64,000 bases of DNA from Curvibacter microcysteis (GTDB lineage: Bacteria; Pseudomonadota; Gammaproteobacteria; Burkholderiales; Burkholderiaceae_C): contig NZ_JAQSIO010000007.1 of assembly GCF_028649455.1 (NCBI RefSeq), forward strand, positions 146,695 to 210,694, read 5' to 3'. This document shows positions 37,301-47,674 of the stretch, piece after piece. Position numbers and translations under genes: made by a program. Below the pieces are notes generated by a model. It was not told the origin of the DNA and did no database searches. It saw only the letters and a list, made by a program, of their open reading frames with translations. The stretch's first letter is position 1, and every line of letters begins with the position of its first letter.

Positions 37301-40300
37301 ATGTCAAACCAGTTCTTTGAGAAACCGATTCTCAACTCGCCGTACGGGTATCCCGGTCGCCATTGGGAGCTTGACGGCACTGGGCAACCGACCCAGCAGA
37401 TTGTCGAAACTCGCCGCCGCGCCGAGTTCATCACCCCGATCCCCAAGGCCAAGAAGCAAAAGGGCATCGCTAAGCAAGATGCCCTGTTGTTTGATGATGA
37501 GCTGTCTACGCAGAAGCAGGCCTACGACCACACTGCCGTCATCAACTCGGTGCGGCAAGAGGTGGACAAATGGCGTGCACTCAAGAATCCAGCCGACTGG
37601 CGCGTCACGCCCGAAACCGCGCGTCTGCTGCAACACTGGCGGCATCATCCGTTCAACAGCATCCGCCCGTTCTTTTGCCAAGTAGAGGCTGCCGAAACAA
37701 TCATCTGGCTTACCGAAGTTGCCCCTCAAGTCGGCAAGATCGGCCAGGCCTTCCTTGACCATCTGGCCAATGCCAATAATGACGCCAACCCGGAACTGAT
37801 GCGGTTGGCCTTGAAGCTGGCGACCGGTGCGGGCAAGACCACGGTGATGGCCATGATCATCGCGTGGCAGACCGTCAACGCTGTGCGCCGACCTGGCAGC
37901 AAGAAGTTCACGCGAGGCTTCCTCGTTGTTGCGCCCGGCTTGACCATCAAGGACCGTCTTCGCGTCTTGCAGCCCAACGATCCAGAGAGCTACTACGCCA
38001 GCCGGGAGCTGGTGCCCAGCGACATGCTGGATGACCTGAACCGGGCAAAGATCGTTATCACCAACTACCACGCGTTCAAACTGCGAGAGCGCATTGAGCT
38101 GTCGAAAGGCGGGCGCCTCTTGCTGCAAGGCCGGGGCGGCGATGAACTGAACACCCTCGAAACCGAAGGCCAGATGCTCCAGCGCGTCATGCCCGACCTG
38201 ATGGGCATGACCAACGTGCTGGTCATCAATGACGAGGCCCACCACTGCTACCGCGAAAAGCCGGACGCAGAACTGGACGCGCTGAAGGGTGACGAGAAGA
38301 AAGAAGCCGACGAGAACAACGAAGCCGCCCGCATGTGGATCACCGGCTTGGAGGCAGTCAACCGCAAGTTGGGCGTCGCCAAGGTGGTTGACCTGTCGGC
38401 TACACCGTTCTTCCTCGCAGGGTCAGGTTACGTTGAAGGCACCTTGTTCCCTTGGACCATGAGCGACTTTTCGCTGATGGACGCCATCGAGTGCGGCATC
38501 GTCAAGCTGCCCCGTGTGCCCGTGGCTGACAACATCCCCGGCGGCGAGATGCCAAAGTTCCGTAACCTGTGGGAGCACATCCGCACCCGCATGCCAAAGA
38601 AGGGGCGGGGTGCTGCGAAGTCACTTGACCCCTTGAGCCTGCCGGTTGAGCTGCAAACGGCGCTTGAAGCCCTGTATGGTCATTACAAGAAGACCTTCGA
38701 CTTGTGGCAAACCGCTGGCATCAAGGTGCCGCCTTGTTTCATCGTGGTGTGCAACAACACATCCACGTCCAAGCTGGTTTACGACTTCATCTCCGGCTTC
38801 AACCGCGAGAATGAAGATGGCAGTTCCACCCCAGTCCCTGGGCGGCTGGAACTGTTCCGCAACACCGACGAGTACGGCAACCCCTTCGGCCGCCCCCGCA
38901 CGCTGCTGATCGACAGCGAGCAACTGGAGTCCGGCGACGCGCTGGACGACAGCTTCCGTGCCGCCGCCGGCCCAGAGATTGAGCAGTTCAAGCAAGAAGT
39001 CTTCGAGCGTGGCGGCGCCTTGGCCGACGAACTTCGCTCAGGTAAAGACTTCGACGACGCACGCCTGCTACGCGAAGTGATGAACACCGTGGGCAAGGCT
39101 GGCCGATTGGGCGACTCGATCCGTTGCGTAGTCTCCGTGTCCATGTTGACCGAGGGCTGGGACGCCAACACCGTCACCCACGTGCTGGGCGTTCGTGCCT
39201 TTGGCACCCAGTTGCTGTGCGAGCAGGTGATCGGCCGCGCCCTGCGCCGCCAGTCATACGACCTGAACGAGGAGGGCCTGTTCAACGTTGAATACGCCGA
39301 CGTGCTGGGCATCCCGTTTGACTTCACAGCCAAGCCGGTGATCTCCAAACCCCAGCCGCCGCGTGAGACGGTGCAGGTGCGTGCACAGCCAGACCGTGCC
39401 GCGTTGGAGATTCAGTTCCCCCGCGTGCAGGGCTATCGGGTCGAGTTGCCCGATGAACGACTGACAGCGGAGTTCACGGCTGATTCCGTGTTGGTACTGA
39501 CGCCTGACTTGGTGGGGCCGTCCATCACGCAGAACGCCGGCATCATTGGCGAAACCGTTGACCTCAGCCTTGACCACTTGGCTGACATGCGGCACTCCAC
39601 CCTGCTGATGCACCTTACCAAGCGGCTGCTGATCAACCATTGGCGCGATCCGGGTGACGAACCCAAACTGCACTTGTTTGGTCAGCTCAAGCGCATCACC
39701 AAGGAATGGCTTGACACCTGCCTGGATTGCAAGGGCGACACCTACCCGGCACAGCTGATGTACCAGGAGCTGGCCGACGAGGCGTGCAACCGCATCACTG
39801 CCGCCATCACCAAGGCCGAGCAAGGCAACAAGCGCCCTATCAAAGCGGTGCTTGACCCGTATAACGCCACCGGCACTACCCGTTTTGTCAACTTCAACAC
39901 CTCGAAGACTGAACGTTGGGAAACCAACGGCCCGCCACCCAAGTGCCATGTGAACTGGGTGATTCTTGACAGCGATTGGGAGGCTGAGTTCTGCCGTGTA
40001 GCCGAACGCCACCCGCGTGTGGTGGCCTACGTCAAGAACCACAACCTGGGCCTTGAGGTGCCGTACCGCTACGCATCGGAGACGCGCAAGTACAGGCCGG
40101 ACTTCATCGTGCAGATCGACGACGGCCATGGCCCTGACGACCTGCTAAACCTCATCGTTGAGATTAAGGGCTACCGGGGCGAAGACGCCAAGGACAAGAA
40201 GCTGACCATGGACACCTACTGGGTGCCCGGCGTCAACAACCTCGGCGCTTACGGCCGCTGGGCCTTTGTCGAGTTCGTGGACGTGTACCAAATGCAGCAT

Positions 40301-40771
40301 GACTTCGAGAAGAAGGTTGCAGCTGAGTTCGAGGCAATGATTCAGCAGGTGACTGGGCTGCGAACCCCAGATGTCACGAGCCACATCGAAGCTTCCGAAG
40401 ACGCGCTGCGCGAAGAAACCGCAGCGATTCCATGGGTCCGGCCCGTCTTGGATTCTCTCTGGCGCAACGCCGCCACGAGGGAAGGTGCTGAGCTGAGATT
40501 GGGGGATATTGAAAAGGTGGCTGCGCAGAACCACGTCGATCCTGCGGACGTGGTCGCAATACTCGCGGCGCTCCGAGGCGAGGGCAAGGGCCGCTTCCAG
40601 ATGACGTTGGTAGACGGCGAATTAGCGGCCCCCATCACCTTGCGTGACGCCATGCAGAAGCGGAAGCACGCAGAACGCGGCGCCGATGGCACTTCTTCCA
40701 ATTGGGATGCATGGGCTTCTCAAGTTCGAGTGAGCTGGCTTGGCCAAGGCCTCAAAGAGGGCAAAAAATGA
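37301..40771 (+). CDS. Type III-like restriction endonuclease subunit (BPTD_3080-like Res)
   Basis: An 1156-aa SF2 helicase-nuclease. Walker A A-T-G-A-G-K-T-T is at 174-181, the DEAH box D-E-A-H at 311-314, and the helicase C-terminal motif V-I-G-R-A-L-R-R is present. A C-terminal nuclease site has P933-D934 and E954-I-K956 (PD-(D/E)xK). With the Mod-type methylase downstream it fits a type III-like restriction system, resembling the BPTD_3080 family. It is the first gene of a tightly packed operon running to 49792. The 246 bp upstream hold no gene and presumably the promoter. Confidence 0.85.
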   Translation: MSNQFFEKPILNSPYGYPGRHWELDGTGQPTQQIVETRRRAEFITPIPKAKKQKGIAKQDALLFDDELSTQKQAYDHTAVINSVRQEVDKWRALKNPADWRVTPETARLLQHWRHHPFNSIRPFFCQVEAAETIIWLTEVAPQVGKIGQAFLDHLANANNDANPELMRLALKLATGAGKTTVMAMIIAWQTVNAVRRPGSKKFTRGFLVVAPGLTIKDRLRVLQPNDPESYYASRELVPSDMLDDLNRAKIVITNYHAFKLRERIELSKGGRLLLQGRGGDELNTLETEGQMLQRVMPDLMGMTNVLVINDEAHHCYREKPDAELDALKGDEKKEADENNEAARMWITGLEAVNRKLGVAKVVDLSATPFFLAGSGYVEGTLFPWTMSDFSLMDAIECGIVKLPRVPVADNIPGGEMPKFRNLWEHIRTRMPKKGRGAAKSLDPLSLPVELQTALEALYGHYKKTFDLWQTAGIKVPPCFIVVCNNTSTSKLVYDFISGFNRENEDGSSTPVPGRLELFRNTDEYGNPFGRPRTLLIDSEQLESGDALDDSFRAAAGPEIEQFKQEVFERGGALADELRSGKDFDDARLLREVMNTVGKAGRLGDSIRCVVSVSMLTEGWDANTVTHVLGVRAFGTQLLCEQVIGRALRRQSYDLNEEGLFNVEYADVLGIPFDFTAKPVISKPQPPRETVQVRAQPDRAALEIQFPRVQGYRVELPDERLTAEFTADSVLVLTPDLVGPSITQNAGIIGETVDLSLDHLADMRHSTLLMHLTKRLLINHWRDPGDEPKLHLFGQLKRITKEWLDTCLDCKGDTYPAQLMYQELADEACNRITAAITKAEQGNKRPIKAVLDPYNATGTTRFVNFNTSKTERWETNGPPPKCHVNWVILDSDWEAEFCRVAERHPRVVAYVKNHNLGLEVPYRYASETRKYRPDFIVQIDDGHGPDDLLNLIVEIKGYRGEDAKDKKLTMDTYWVPGVNNLGAYGRWAFVEFVDVYQMQHDFEKKVAAEFEAMIQQVTGLRTPDVTSHIEASEDALREETAAIPWVRPVLDSLWRNAATREGAELRLGDIEKVAAQNHVDPADVVAILAALRGEGKGRFQMTLVDGELAAPITLRDAMQKRKHAERGADGTSSNWDAWASQVRVSWLGQGLKEGKK

Positions 40772-41403
40772 GCGACAGCACCCTGAAACGGCTGTGCGAA
40801 ATTCTCGCGAAGCGTTGCCCCGAGACCATTGATCTATTGACTGCTGTGACCGAGGCAGAATTTGATGAAGCCTTTGCTCCTTGGCTTGCTCAGGCTATCC
40901 ATGGCCTTGAGACAAACAGCAAAAACTTTGCTGCTCTAGGCGAAACAGGCTTGGTTGCTGCTCTGGCCATGGGCCTACGTATGCCTGGGCTGACCGTTAT
41001 CCAGGAGGGCAATTCCAACGGGCACGTTGATCTAACGGTTTCCCTTGACCACAGCCACCCACAGCTGTTTTCGCTGGGTGAGGCCAAGGTCTACGACGGC
41101 CCCGAACTTCACAAGAAGGGCTTGGCGCAGTTGATGGAGCGATACATGACTGGCAGAGAGGCGCAATGCCTCATGTTGTCATTTGTTCAGAAAAAGGACA
41201 TCGCCGGAATCGCTAAAAAGCTGCGAGATGACCTCGACGAATCCTTGCCCTCCTCGCAGCAAGGCAAGAGTGCTGCCATGCCCGCCAAGTGGGCATTCAA
41301 GACAACCCACAAGCATTCCAGTGGCGACCTCAGATCAGTCGCGCACTACAGCTGCAATCTCTTTAATCCCGTCGTAGGCGCTTCGTCTACGTCTGAGGCC
41401 TGA
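40768..41403 (+). CDS. PD-(D/E)xK nuclease-like protein
   Basis: A 211-aa protein overlapping the Res stop (ATGA). Near residue 90 it has G-H-V-D-L-T-V, then L-G-E-A-K-V-Y, then A-Q-L-M-E-R-Y-M. This D...ExK...Q series is typical of restriction-nuclease-like folds. It is an extra gene between Res and Mod that classical two-gene type III systems lack. A role in restriction or in recognising modified or invading DNA is inferred. The fold call needs structure prediction. Confidence 0.6.
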   Translation: MSDSTLKRLCEILAKRCPETIDLLTAVTEAEFDEAFAPWLAQAIHGLETNSKNFAALGETGLVAALAMGLRMPGLTVIQEGNSNGHVDLTVSLDHSHPQLFSLGEAKVYDGPELHKKGLAQLMERYMTGREAQCLMLSFVQKKDIAGIAKKLRDDLDESLPSSQQGKSAAMPAKWAFKTTHKHSSGDLRSVAHYSCNLFNPVVGASSTSEA

Positions 41404-41406
41404 ACC

Positions 41407-44247
41407 ATGGCTACCAAGAAAAACACCCCGCTGAGCGTTGAAACGCTTAAGCACGAAGACGCCACCCGCAAGAACATCCCCACGGCCGAATACCAGTCGG
41501 TCATGAAGAAGGAGCAGCAGAGCCCGGTGCGTGTGCCGTACCCGCGTGAGCGCGAAGGCCGTAACCGCGATCTGGACCCGCAACTGGTTTGGCGCGGCAA
41601 GGACGAGCAGGATTGGTCAGACCTTGTTGTGCATGCGCCGCCGATGTACATCCAAGAAAAGGTACACCCCAAGGTCTTGATCGACGACCTGAAACGGCAG
41701 ACCGAACGGGCACAAGGCGCCGACGCACCGCAGGTAGACATGTTTGCTGATTTCAATGGCCTGCCCAACGAAGACGCCAAGACCGAGTTCTATGCGCATG
41801 ACGCGCATTGGGCCAATCGCATGATCTTGGGCGACAGCCTGGCTGTGATGGCGTCACTGGCCGAGCGCGAAGGGCTTCGCGGAAAGGTGCAAAGCATCTA
41901 CTTCGATCCACCATATGGGATCAAGTTCAACAGTAACTTCCAGTGGAGTACGACCAGCCGGGATGTCACTGATGGCAAAGCCGGGCATATAACCCGTGAG
42001 CCGGAACAAGTGAAGGCATTTCGAGACACTTGGCGTGATGGCATCCACTCGTATCTGACGTATCTCCGAGATCGACTGACGGTTGCTCGTGATCTCTTGA
42101 CGGATAGCGGGTCAATCTTTGTTCAGATTGGCGATGAGAACGTGCATCGCGTTCGAGCGGTGCTCGACGAAGTCTTTGGTTCCGAAAACTGCGCTGGATG
42201 CATAGTTTTTCAAAAGACGTCAAGTTCTACTGGTGATTTCTTGGGCCCGACTTTTGATTACCTTCTTTGGTATGCAAAGAGAAAAGGCTCAATGAAGTAC
42301 CGAAAGCTGCTACAAAAGAAGGCACCAGGGCAAAAGGGTGGTACAGGCTACAAGAGCGTGCAAACTGCTGACCTTTTGAGAAGGCCACTCACTAAATCCG
42401 AGATTGAAGCACCAGATTTACTTTCTCCAGACGCGCGAATCTACTTTCGGGATAACCTAACTAGCCAAAGCGTGGGCCGAGAAAAGGGCGATGGCGCGGC
42501 GTCATGGTTCGGGGTTAATTTCGAGGGCAAGACCTACAAGCCATCCCTGAGCGTCCGCTGGAAGACCAATGAGCAGGGTTTCTCTCGTCTGCTGAAAGCC
42601 AACAGGGTCGAGGCAAGCTCAGGCGAAAATTTGGGCTATATCCGATTTTTGGATGACTATCCCGTATATGAGTTGACCGATATCTGGACCGACACATTAG
42701 GTCAAAACCAATTCGGGGGTCCAAAGACCTATGTCGTTCAGACCGCATTGTCAGCAATTGAACGCTGCGTGCTGATGACAACAGATCCTGGCGATTTGGT
42801 ATTAGACCCAACCTGCGGATCTGGGTCGACGGCATATGTGGCTGAGCAGTGGGGCCGCCGTTGGATCACCATAGATACGTCTCGCGTCGCGCTTGCGCTG
42901 GCTCGGGCACGGATAATGGGTGCCCGATACCCTTACTATTTGTTGGCGGACAGTCGAGAAGGCGTCGCGAAGCAAGCGGTGCTTTCACACACGGCGCCGT
43001 CCCAAGCTGCAACGCGAAATAACATTCGGCACGGATTTGTCTATGAGCGCGTGCCACATGTCATGCTCAGTTCGATTGCGAAGAACTCTGAGATCGACGT
43101 GATATGGGAGCGGCATCAACCGCTTCTGGAGGCTGCTCTTGACGCTCTGAATGAAGCAGTGGGGATGACTTGGCAAGAATGGCAAGTGCCACGCGTGGTG
43201 GATAAAAAGTGGGCCAATTCAGTAGTCAAACTTCATGCAGATTTCTTGGCTCTACGGATCGCCCGCCAGCGAGAAATTGATGCGTCAATCTCTGCAAAGG
43301 CCGACTTTGAGCCGCTTTATGACTCCCCGTACGAAGACCGCAAGAAGGTACGTGTGGCTGGACCATTTACGGTCGAGAGCCTCTCGCCTCATCGAATGCT
43401 CAGCGTCGATGAAAACGATGAGCTAATTGATCCCAATGACCCCAAGGTAGCCGAACAGCAGGCCGAGTACAACGCCGCGAGAAGCTTTGTTCAAATCATC
43501 CTTGAAAATCTAAAGACTTCGGGTGTGCAGCAGGCACACAAAGAGGATCGGATATTGTTCACCTCGTTGGTGCCATGGCCTGGCGACCTCGTATGCGGAG
43601 AAGGTGTCTACGAGGACAGCACGGGCGAGAAGCGTGCGGCCATCTTCATCGGACCGGAGTTCGGCACGGTGTCGCGCCCAGATTTGGTGTCTGCCGCACG
43701 TGAGGCTGGCGACGCGGGCTTCGATGTTTTGATTGCCTGCGCGTTCAACTACGACGCGCACTCATCCGAGTTTGAGAAGCTGGGCCGTATACCGGTTCTG
43801 AAGGCACGCATGAACGCGGACCTGCACATGGCTGAAGACCTCAAGAACACAGGCAAGGGCAACTTGTTCGTGATCTTTGGCGAACCCGATATTGACATCC
43901 TTGACGCTGCCGAGGGCCGGGTTCGCGTCAAAGTCAACGGCGTGGACGTGTTCCACCCCAACACTGGCGAGGTGCGCAGCGACGGTGCCGACGGTATTGC
44001 CTGCTGGTTCATCGACACTGACTACAACGAAGAAAGTTTCTTCGTCCGCCATGCGTACTTCCTGGGTGCCAATGACCCTTACAAGGCGCTCAAGACCACG
44101 CTGAAGGCCGAGATCAATGAAGAAGCCTGGGCGACCTTGAACAGCGACACGTCTCGCCCATTCGACAAGCCGAAGTCTGGCCGCATTGCCGTGAAGGTGA
44201 TTAATCACCTGGGAGATGAGGTGATGAAGGTGTTCAAGGTCTCATGA
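41407..44247 (+). CDS. Type III-like adenine DNA methyltransferase (Mod)
   Basis: A 946-aa N6-adenine/N4-cytosine-type methylase. The catalytic D-P-P-Y is at 167-170 and the AdoMet-binding D-P-T-C-G-S-G-S-T at 467-475. This order marks the beta class used by type III Mod subunits. It is longer than typical Mod (~650 aa), with a large C-terminal region that may read the target sequence or contact Res. It starts 3 bp after the preceding stop and overlaps the ABC-3C effector gene by four bases. Confidence 0.9.
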   Translation: MATKKNTPLSVETLKHEDATRKNIPTAEYQSVMKKEQQSPVRVPYPREREGRNRDLDPQLVWRGKDEQDWSDLVVHAPPMYIQEKVHPKVLIDDLKRQTERAQGADAPQVDMFADFNGLPNEDAKTEFYAHDAHWANRMILGDSLAVMASLAEREGLRGKVQSIYFDPPYGIKFNSNFQWSTTSRDVTDGKAGHITREPEQVKAFRDTWRDGIHSYLTYLRDRLTVARDLLTDSGSIFVQIGDENVHRVRAVLDEVFGSENCAGCIVFQKTSSSTGDFLGPTFDYLLWYAKRKGSMKYRKLLQKKAPGQKGGTGYKSVQTADLLRRPLTKSEIEAPDLLSPDARIYFRDNLTSQSVGREKGDGAASWFGVNFEGKTYKPSLSVRWKTNEQGFSRLLKANRVEASSGENLGYIRFLDDYPVYELTDIWTDTLGQNQFGGPKTYVVQTALSAIERCVLMTTDPGDLVLDPTCGSGSTAYVAEQWGRRWITIDTSRVALALARARIMGARYPYYLLADSREGVAKQAVLSHTAPSQAATRNNIRHGFVYERVPHVMLSSIAKNSEIDVIWERHQPLLEAALDALNEAVGMTWQEWQVPRVVDKKWANSVVKLHADFLALRIARQREIDASISAKADFEPLYDSPYEDRKKVRVAGPFTVESLSPHRMLSVDENDELIDPNDPKVAEQQAEYNAARSFVQIILENLKTSGVQQAHKEDRILFTSLVPWPGDLVCGEGVYEDSTGEKRAAIFIGPEFGTVSRPDLVSAAREAGDAGFDVLIACAFNYDAHSSEFEKLGRIPVLKARMNADLHMAEDLKNTGKGNLFVIFGEPDIDILDAAEGRVRVKVNGVDVFHPNTGEVRSDGADGIACWFIDTDYNEESFFVRHAYFLGANDPYKALKTTLKAEINEEAWATLNSDTSRPFDKPKSGRIAVKVINHLGDEVMKVFKVS

Positions 44248-45317
44248 TTTCGTCCAGCCCATTGCCAACACCAGCGGGTGGCACTGCTGCATCAGCAGAC
44301 GTGGTGGCCGCAGGCTTGCCCATTCCGCCTATTGAGCGGATACGCATCTTCAGCGACAGCCAATGGGAGGATTTCGTTCTCGAATGGGCCGATTCGCTGC
44401 GCGATCAATACGGAACCGTCGAACGATGCGGTGGCGCTGGCGACATGGGGCGAGACATCATTGCCTTCGACAAGGCCGACCCGATGGTGTGGGATAACTA
44501 CCAGTGCAAGCACTACAAAGCAGGCCTGGCGCCAGGCGACATATGGGTGGAGTTGGGGAAGCTGGTTTACTACACGCACACCAACGAGTACACGTACCCA
44601 CGCAGGTACTTCTTTGTTGCGCCACAAGGGGCCGGAACCAAGCTTTCAAATCTGTTGCGCAAGGCTGACAAGCTCAAGGCACAACTGATCGACAACTGGG
44701 ACAAGCACTGCAGGAACGGCATCACATCAACGGCCGTTGTTGAGCTGGATGCGACATTGCGCTCCTATCTTGATGGCCTGGATTTCTCGATCTTTGAGGC
44801 AGTGCCTCCACTGCGCATCATCGACCAGCACGCGAAGACGCGCTGGTACGCGACAAGGTTTGGTGGCGGTCTGCCCGCCCGGCCAAAGGTTGTAGCGCCT
44901 CCGGCAACCGTTGCGGCGCACGAGGTCACGTATGTGCGCAGCCTGTTGGATGCTTACGGCGATCATCTGAAGTGCGCTCTGCCAACGGTGGCTGACCTGG
45001 GGCCGCATGACGATGTTAGAGAACACTTCAACGACGCAAGGCTAGAGTTCTACAGCGCCGAAGCTCTACGCGCATTTTCTCGGGACACCTTGCCTCCTGG
45101 CGCTTTCGAGGAACTTCAGAGCGAGTTGCACGGCGGCATCAAGGATGAGATGCGAGGCGAGCATTCGGACGGATATCGGCGTGTGCTGTCGGTAGTCAAA
45201 ACCGCCAAGCTGTTGCCCATCACTGACCACGCGCTCAAGGAACGCCTGTCTACCCATGACCGAGGGGGCATCTGTCACCAACTTGCCAATGACGGAAAGG
45301 TCAAGTGGGTCAAATGA
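44244..45317 (+). CDS. ABC three-component system effector with restriction-nuclease-like N-terminus
   Basis: A 357-aa protein. The N-terminal ~120 residues show a PD-(D/E)xK pattern: Glu42, G-D-M-G-R-D at 66-71 and Q-C-K-H-Y at 87-91. The C-terminal third looks like the shared C-terminal domain of ABC three-component (ABC-3C) effectors. In that predicted conflict-system class, an ABC ATPase and a small middle component gate an effector; all three genes are present here in order. It overlaps Mod and the middle component by four bases each. Confidence 0.72.
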   Translation: MISSSPLPTPAGGTAASADVVAAGLPIPPIERIRIFSDSQWEDFVLEWADSLRDQYGTVERCGGAGDMGRDIIAFDKADPMVWDNYQCKHYKAGLAPGDIWVELGKLVYYTHTNEYTYPRRYFFVAPQGAGTKLSNLLRKADKLKAQLIDNWDKHCRNGITSTAVVELDATLRSYLDGLDFSIFEAVPPLRIIDQHAKTRWYATRFGGGLPARPKVVAPPATVAAHEVTYVRSLLDAYGDHLKCALPTVADLGPHDDVREHFNDARLEFYSAEALRAFSRDTLPPGAFEELQSELHGGIKDEMRGEHSDGYRRVLSVVKTAKLLPITDHALKERLSTHDRGGICHQLANDGKVKWVK

Positions 45318-45829
45318 TCGAGTCGCCCGACACGAACGTATTACCGCCATTCAATGGACCGATTGAGATTGGTCTCCGAGCTCTCTCGCTGTTGAGCGAA
45401 GCGTTCCCTATTCCGTATTCGCTTCAAAGGCTGGTGGTCTCGGACTACTTGCTCGTGCACTCCGACGACATGCCGGGCGGTCCGCCGGGGCTGCATCCAA
45501 AGACACCACATCGAGGTGGCGAGCTATTGGTGCGCCGCGCCGCACTGGAACAAGGGTTGATGCTCTACCAGAGTCGAGGCCTGTTGGAGCGTCATTACAC
45601 AGAGACGGGCGTGATGTTCACAGCGACGGAGCGAACCGCTAGTTTCCTGGATGCGTTGTCCTCGGACTATGCGGCCGAGCTTCGAGAGAGGGCTGTCTGG
45701 CTGGTGTCGTTATTCGGTGAAGTCACGGACGGAGAGCTTTTGAAGATTGCCAATTCACAGGTCGGTGAGTGGGGTGCAGAGTTCACGATGGAATCTGTGC
45801 TGAAAGTGGAGGACGCCGAATGGCAATAA
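45314..45829 (+). CDS. ABC three-component system middle component (MC2-like)
   Basis: A 171-aa protein between the effector and ATPase genes. Its pattern (G-L-R-A-L-S-L-L, Y-L-L-V-H-S-D-D, H-R-G-G-E-L-L-V-R-R, L-M-L-Y-Q-S-R-G-L) fits the middle component 2 family of ABC-3C systems. It is small and helical with no catalytic motif. It starts inside the effector stop (ATGA) and overlaps the ATPase start by 10 bp. Its expected role is to connect ATPase and effector. Confidence 0.72.
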   Translation: MIESPDTNVLPPFNGPIEIGLRALSLLSEAFPIPYSLQRLVVSDYLLVHSDDMPGGPPGLHPKTPHRGGELLVRRAALEQGLMLYQSRGLLERHYTETGVMFTATERTASFLDALSSDYAAELRERAVWLVSLFGEVTDGELLKIANSQVGEWGAEFTMESVLKVEDAEWQ

Positions 45830-47658
45830 CAGGATTTCAAATCCGCCAATTGACTTTGGTCGGACGCGGCGTGCCGAACGCCGAAGTGCAGTTCCGAGAA
45901 GGCCTGAACGTTGTATCGGGCCCATCTGATACGGGCAAGACGTTCATCGTGCAGTGCATCGACTACATGCTGGGCGGAAAGGATGTGCCGGAGTCTATAC
46001 CTGAGGCAGCTCAGTATGAGACCGTTCGGCTCTCCTTGAGCATGTCAGTCGATGATGACGAGGTTGTCTTGGAGCGTTCGATCCGAGGCGGCGACTTCAA
46101 GCTGGTCAGCGCGGGGAGGGCGGATCAACACCTTTCTGCAAAGCACAGTGCTACCGCCAAGGATTCTGTATCCCAGTACTTGCTCGGTTTGGCAGGGCTG
46201 GCGGAAAAGAAGGTCCGAACGAACAAGCAGGGCAAAACCCGTGATGTCAGCTTTCGAGATTTGGCTCGGCTGGTGCTCGTAGACGAAGAAACCGTTATCA
46301 GTAAAACGTCCCCCATTCTCACCGGACAGTACACAACTGGCACGGCGGAGAGTGCTGTTTTTCGTTTACTTCTGACGGGCGTTGATGACAGTTCATTGAT
46401 CTCCAGTGAAGACCCCAAGGTTGCGAAAGGCAGGCAAGCTGGGAAAGTTGAGATGCTGGACTTGTTGCTGAATCAAACTAAGGGGCGGATGGCTGAGATG
46501 CAGTTGCCTGGCGACGTGCAAGCTTGGCAAGGCCAGTTGGCCGAGATCGAGACGCTGTTTGAAGCAGCCCAAAAGGAACTGGCTGTTGAGCAGCAGAATG
46601 CAGCACAACTTGAGGGGAAGCGCCGCGCAGAGTTAAGTGTGCTTCGCCAACTTGAGTCCCGATCGGGTGTGTTGCGAGAGTTGCAGCGCAGATTCGCTCT
46701 GCTGGAGCAGCAATACCTATCGGATCTCCGCCGCCTTGAAAGCATTGCGGAAGCTGGCACGCGCCTGGGCCAAATGAATGAAGAGCGGTGCCCGGTGTGC
46801 GGTGCGGCAGCGGAGCATCAAGAACATGATCATCAGAAGGCCTCTGCAGCGCCGGAGGACGTGGCGCAGTCCTGCCTTGCCGAGGCTGCCAAGATCAGAT
46901 TGCTGATCTCAGATTTGCATGTGACGCGATCCGACAACGACCGCGAGATTACGAGACTTGAAGGCCTGACCTTGGATGCAAAGGAGCGGATTCGCACTGT
47001 GGCAACGCAGCTCTCTGAATTGCTGAAACCCCGCGTTGAAGTTGCCTTGCAGCGATTGCGTGAGAGCCAGACGCGTCGCGACACTTATCGACGTGCGCTT
47101 GAGCTACATGGCCGTGTGAATGAACTTCAGGGGCTGCTAGGGGAGCTTGGGCTTGCTGTTTCTGGGAAAGGAGCGGAACTAGAGTCGGCCCGTGTGCGCT
47201 CTGATGAAGCCGAGGCATTCAGCCAGGAGGTCGAATCGTTGTTGCGTGCCTGGCATTTTCCAGGCCTTGACCGAGTCACCTTTAGCGAGAGTGATCAAGA
47301 CATCGTGATCTCTGGTCGGACGCGAGCCAGCCATGGCAAAGGTGTACGTGCCATTGCCCATGCGGCTTTCAATCTGGCATTGCTCAATTTCTGCGTCAAA
47401 GCCGAAAAGCCGCACCCGGGTTTTGCACTGATTGATTCCCCGCTTGTGGTTTACCGTGAACCTGACACGGACGAAGGTGGCTTCTCGCACGATGTGAAAG
47501 ACGCGTTCTATCGGTCGATTGCTGAAGAGTTCCGTGCTTCCCAAGTAATCATCTTCGAGAACGAAGACCCGCCTTCGGACCTTGGTGCAGATGCAAACAT
47601 CATCAGATTCACGGGCGCATCTCATGGACGCCAAGGGTTCATCCCTAAAAACGTCTGA
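45820..47658 (+). CDS. ABC three-component system ATPase, Rad50-like
   Basis: A 612-aa SMC/Rad50-like ATPase. Walker A is G-P-S-D-T-G-K-T at 34-41. Two long coiled-coil arms flank a C-P-V-C at 324-327 that may be a zinc hook. The C-terminal half has a Walker B-like F-A-L-I-D-S-P. It belongs with the preceding two genes as the ATPase of an ABC-3C system. The ATG at 45820 follows a GGAGG site. The longer upstream frame is not used. Confidence 0.8.
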   Translation: MAITGFQIRQLTLVGRGVPNAEVQFREGLNVVSGPSDTGKTFIVQCIDYMLGGKDVPESIPEAAQYETVRLSLSMSVDDDEVVLERSIRGGDFKLVSAGRADQHLSAKHSATAKDSVSQYLLGLAGLAEKKVRTNKQGKTRDVSFRDLARLVLVDEETVISKTSPILTGQYTTGTAESAVFRLLLTGVDDSSLISSEDPKVAKGRQAGKVEMLDLLLNQTKGRMAEMQLPGDVQAWQGQLAEIETLFEAAQKELAVEQQNAAQLEGKRRAELSVLRQLESRSGVLRELQRRFALLEQQYLSDLRRLESIAEAGTRLGQMNEERCPVCGAAAEHQEHDHQKASAAPEDVAQSCLAEAAKIRLLISDLHVTRSDNDREITRLEGLTLDAKERIRTVATQLSELLKPRVEVALQRLRESQTRRDTYRRALELHGRVNELQGLLGELGLAVSGKGAELESARVRSDEAEAFSQEVESLLRAWHFPGLDRVTFSESDQDIVISGRTRASHGKGVRAIAHAAFNLALLNFCVKAEKPHPGFALIDSPLVVYREPDTDEGGFSHDVKDAFYRSIAEEFRASQVIIFENEDPPSDLGADANIIRFTGASHGRQGFIPKNV

Positions 47659-47674
47659 CCTAAGGGGAAATGCT

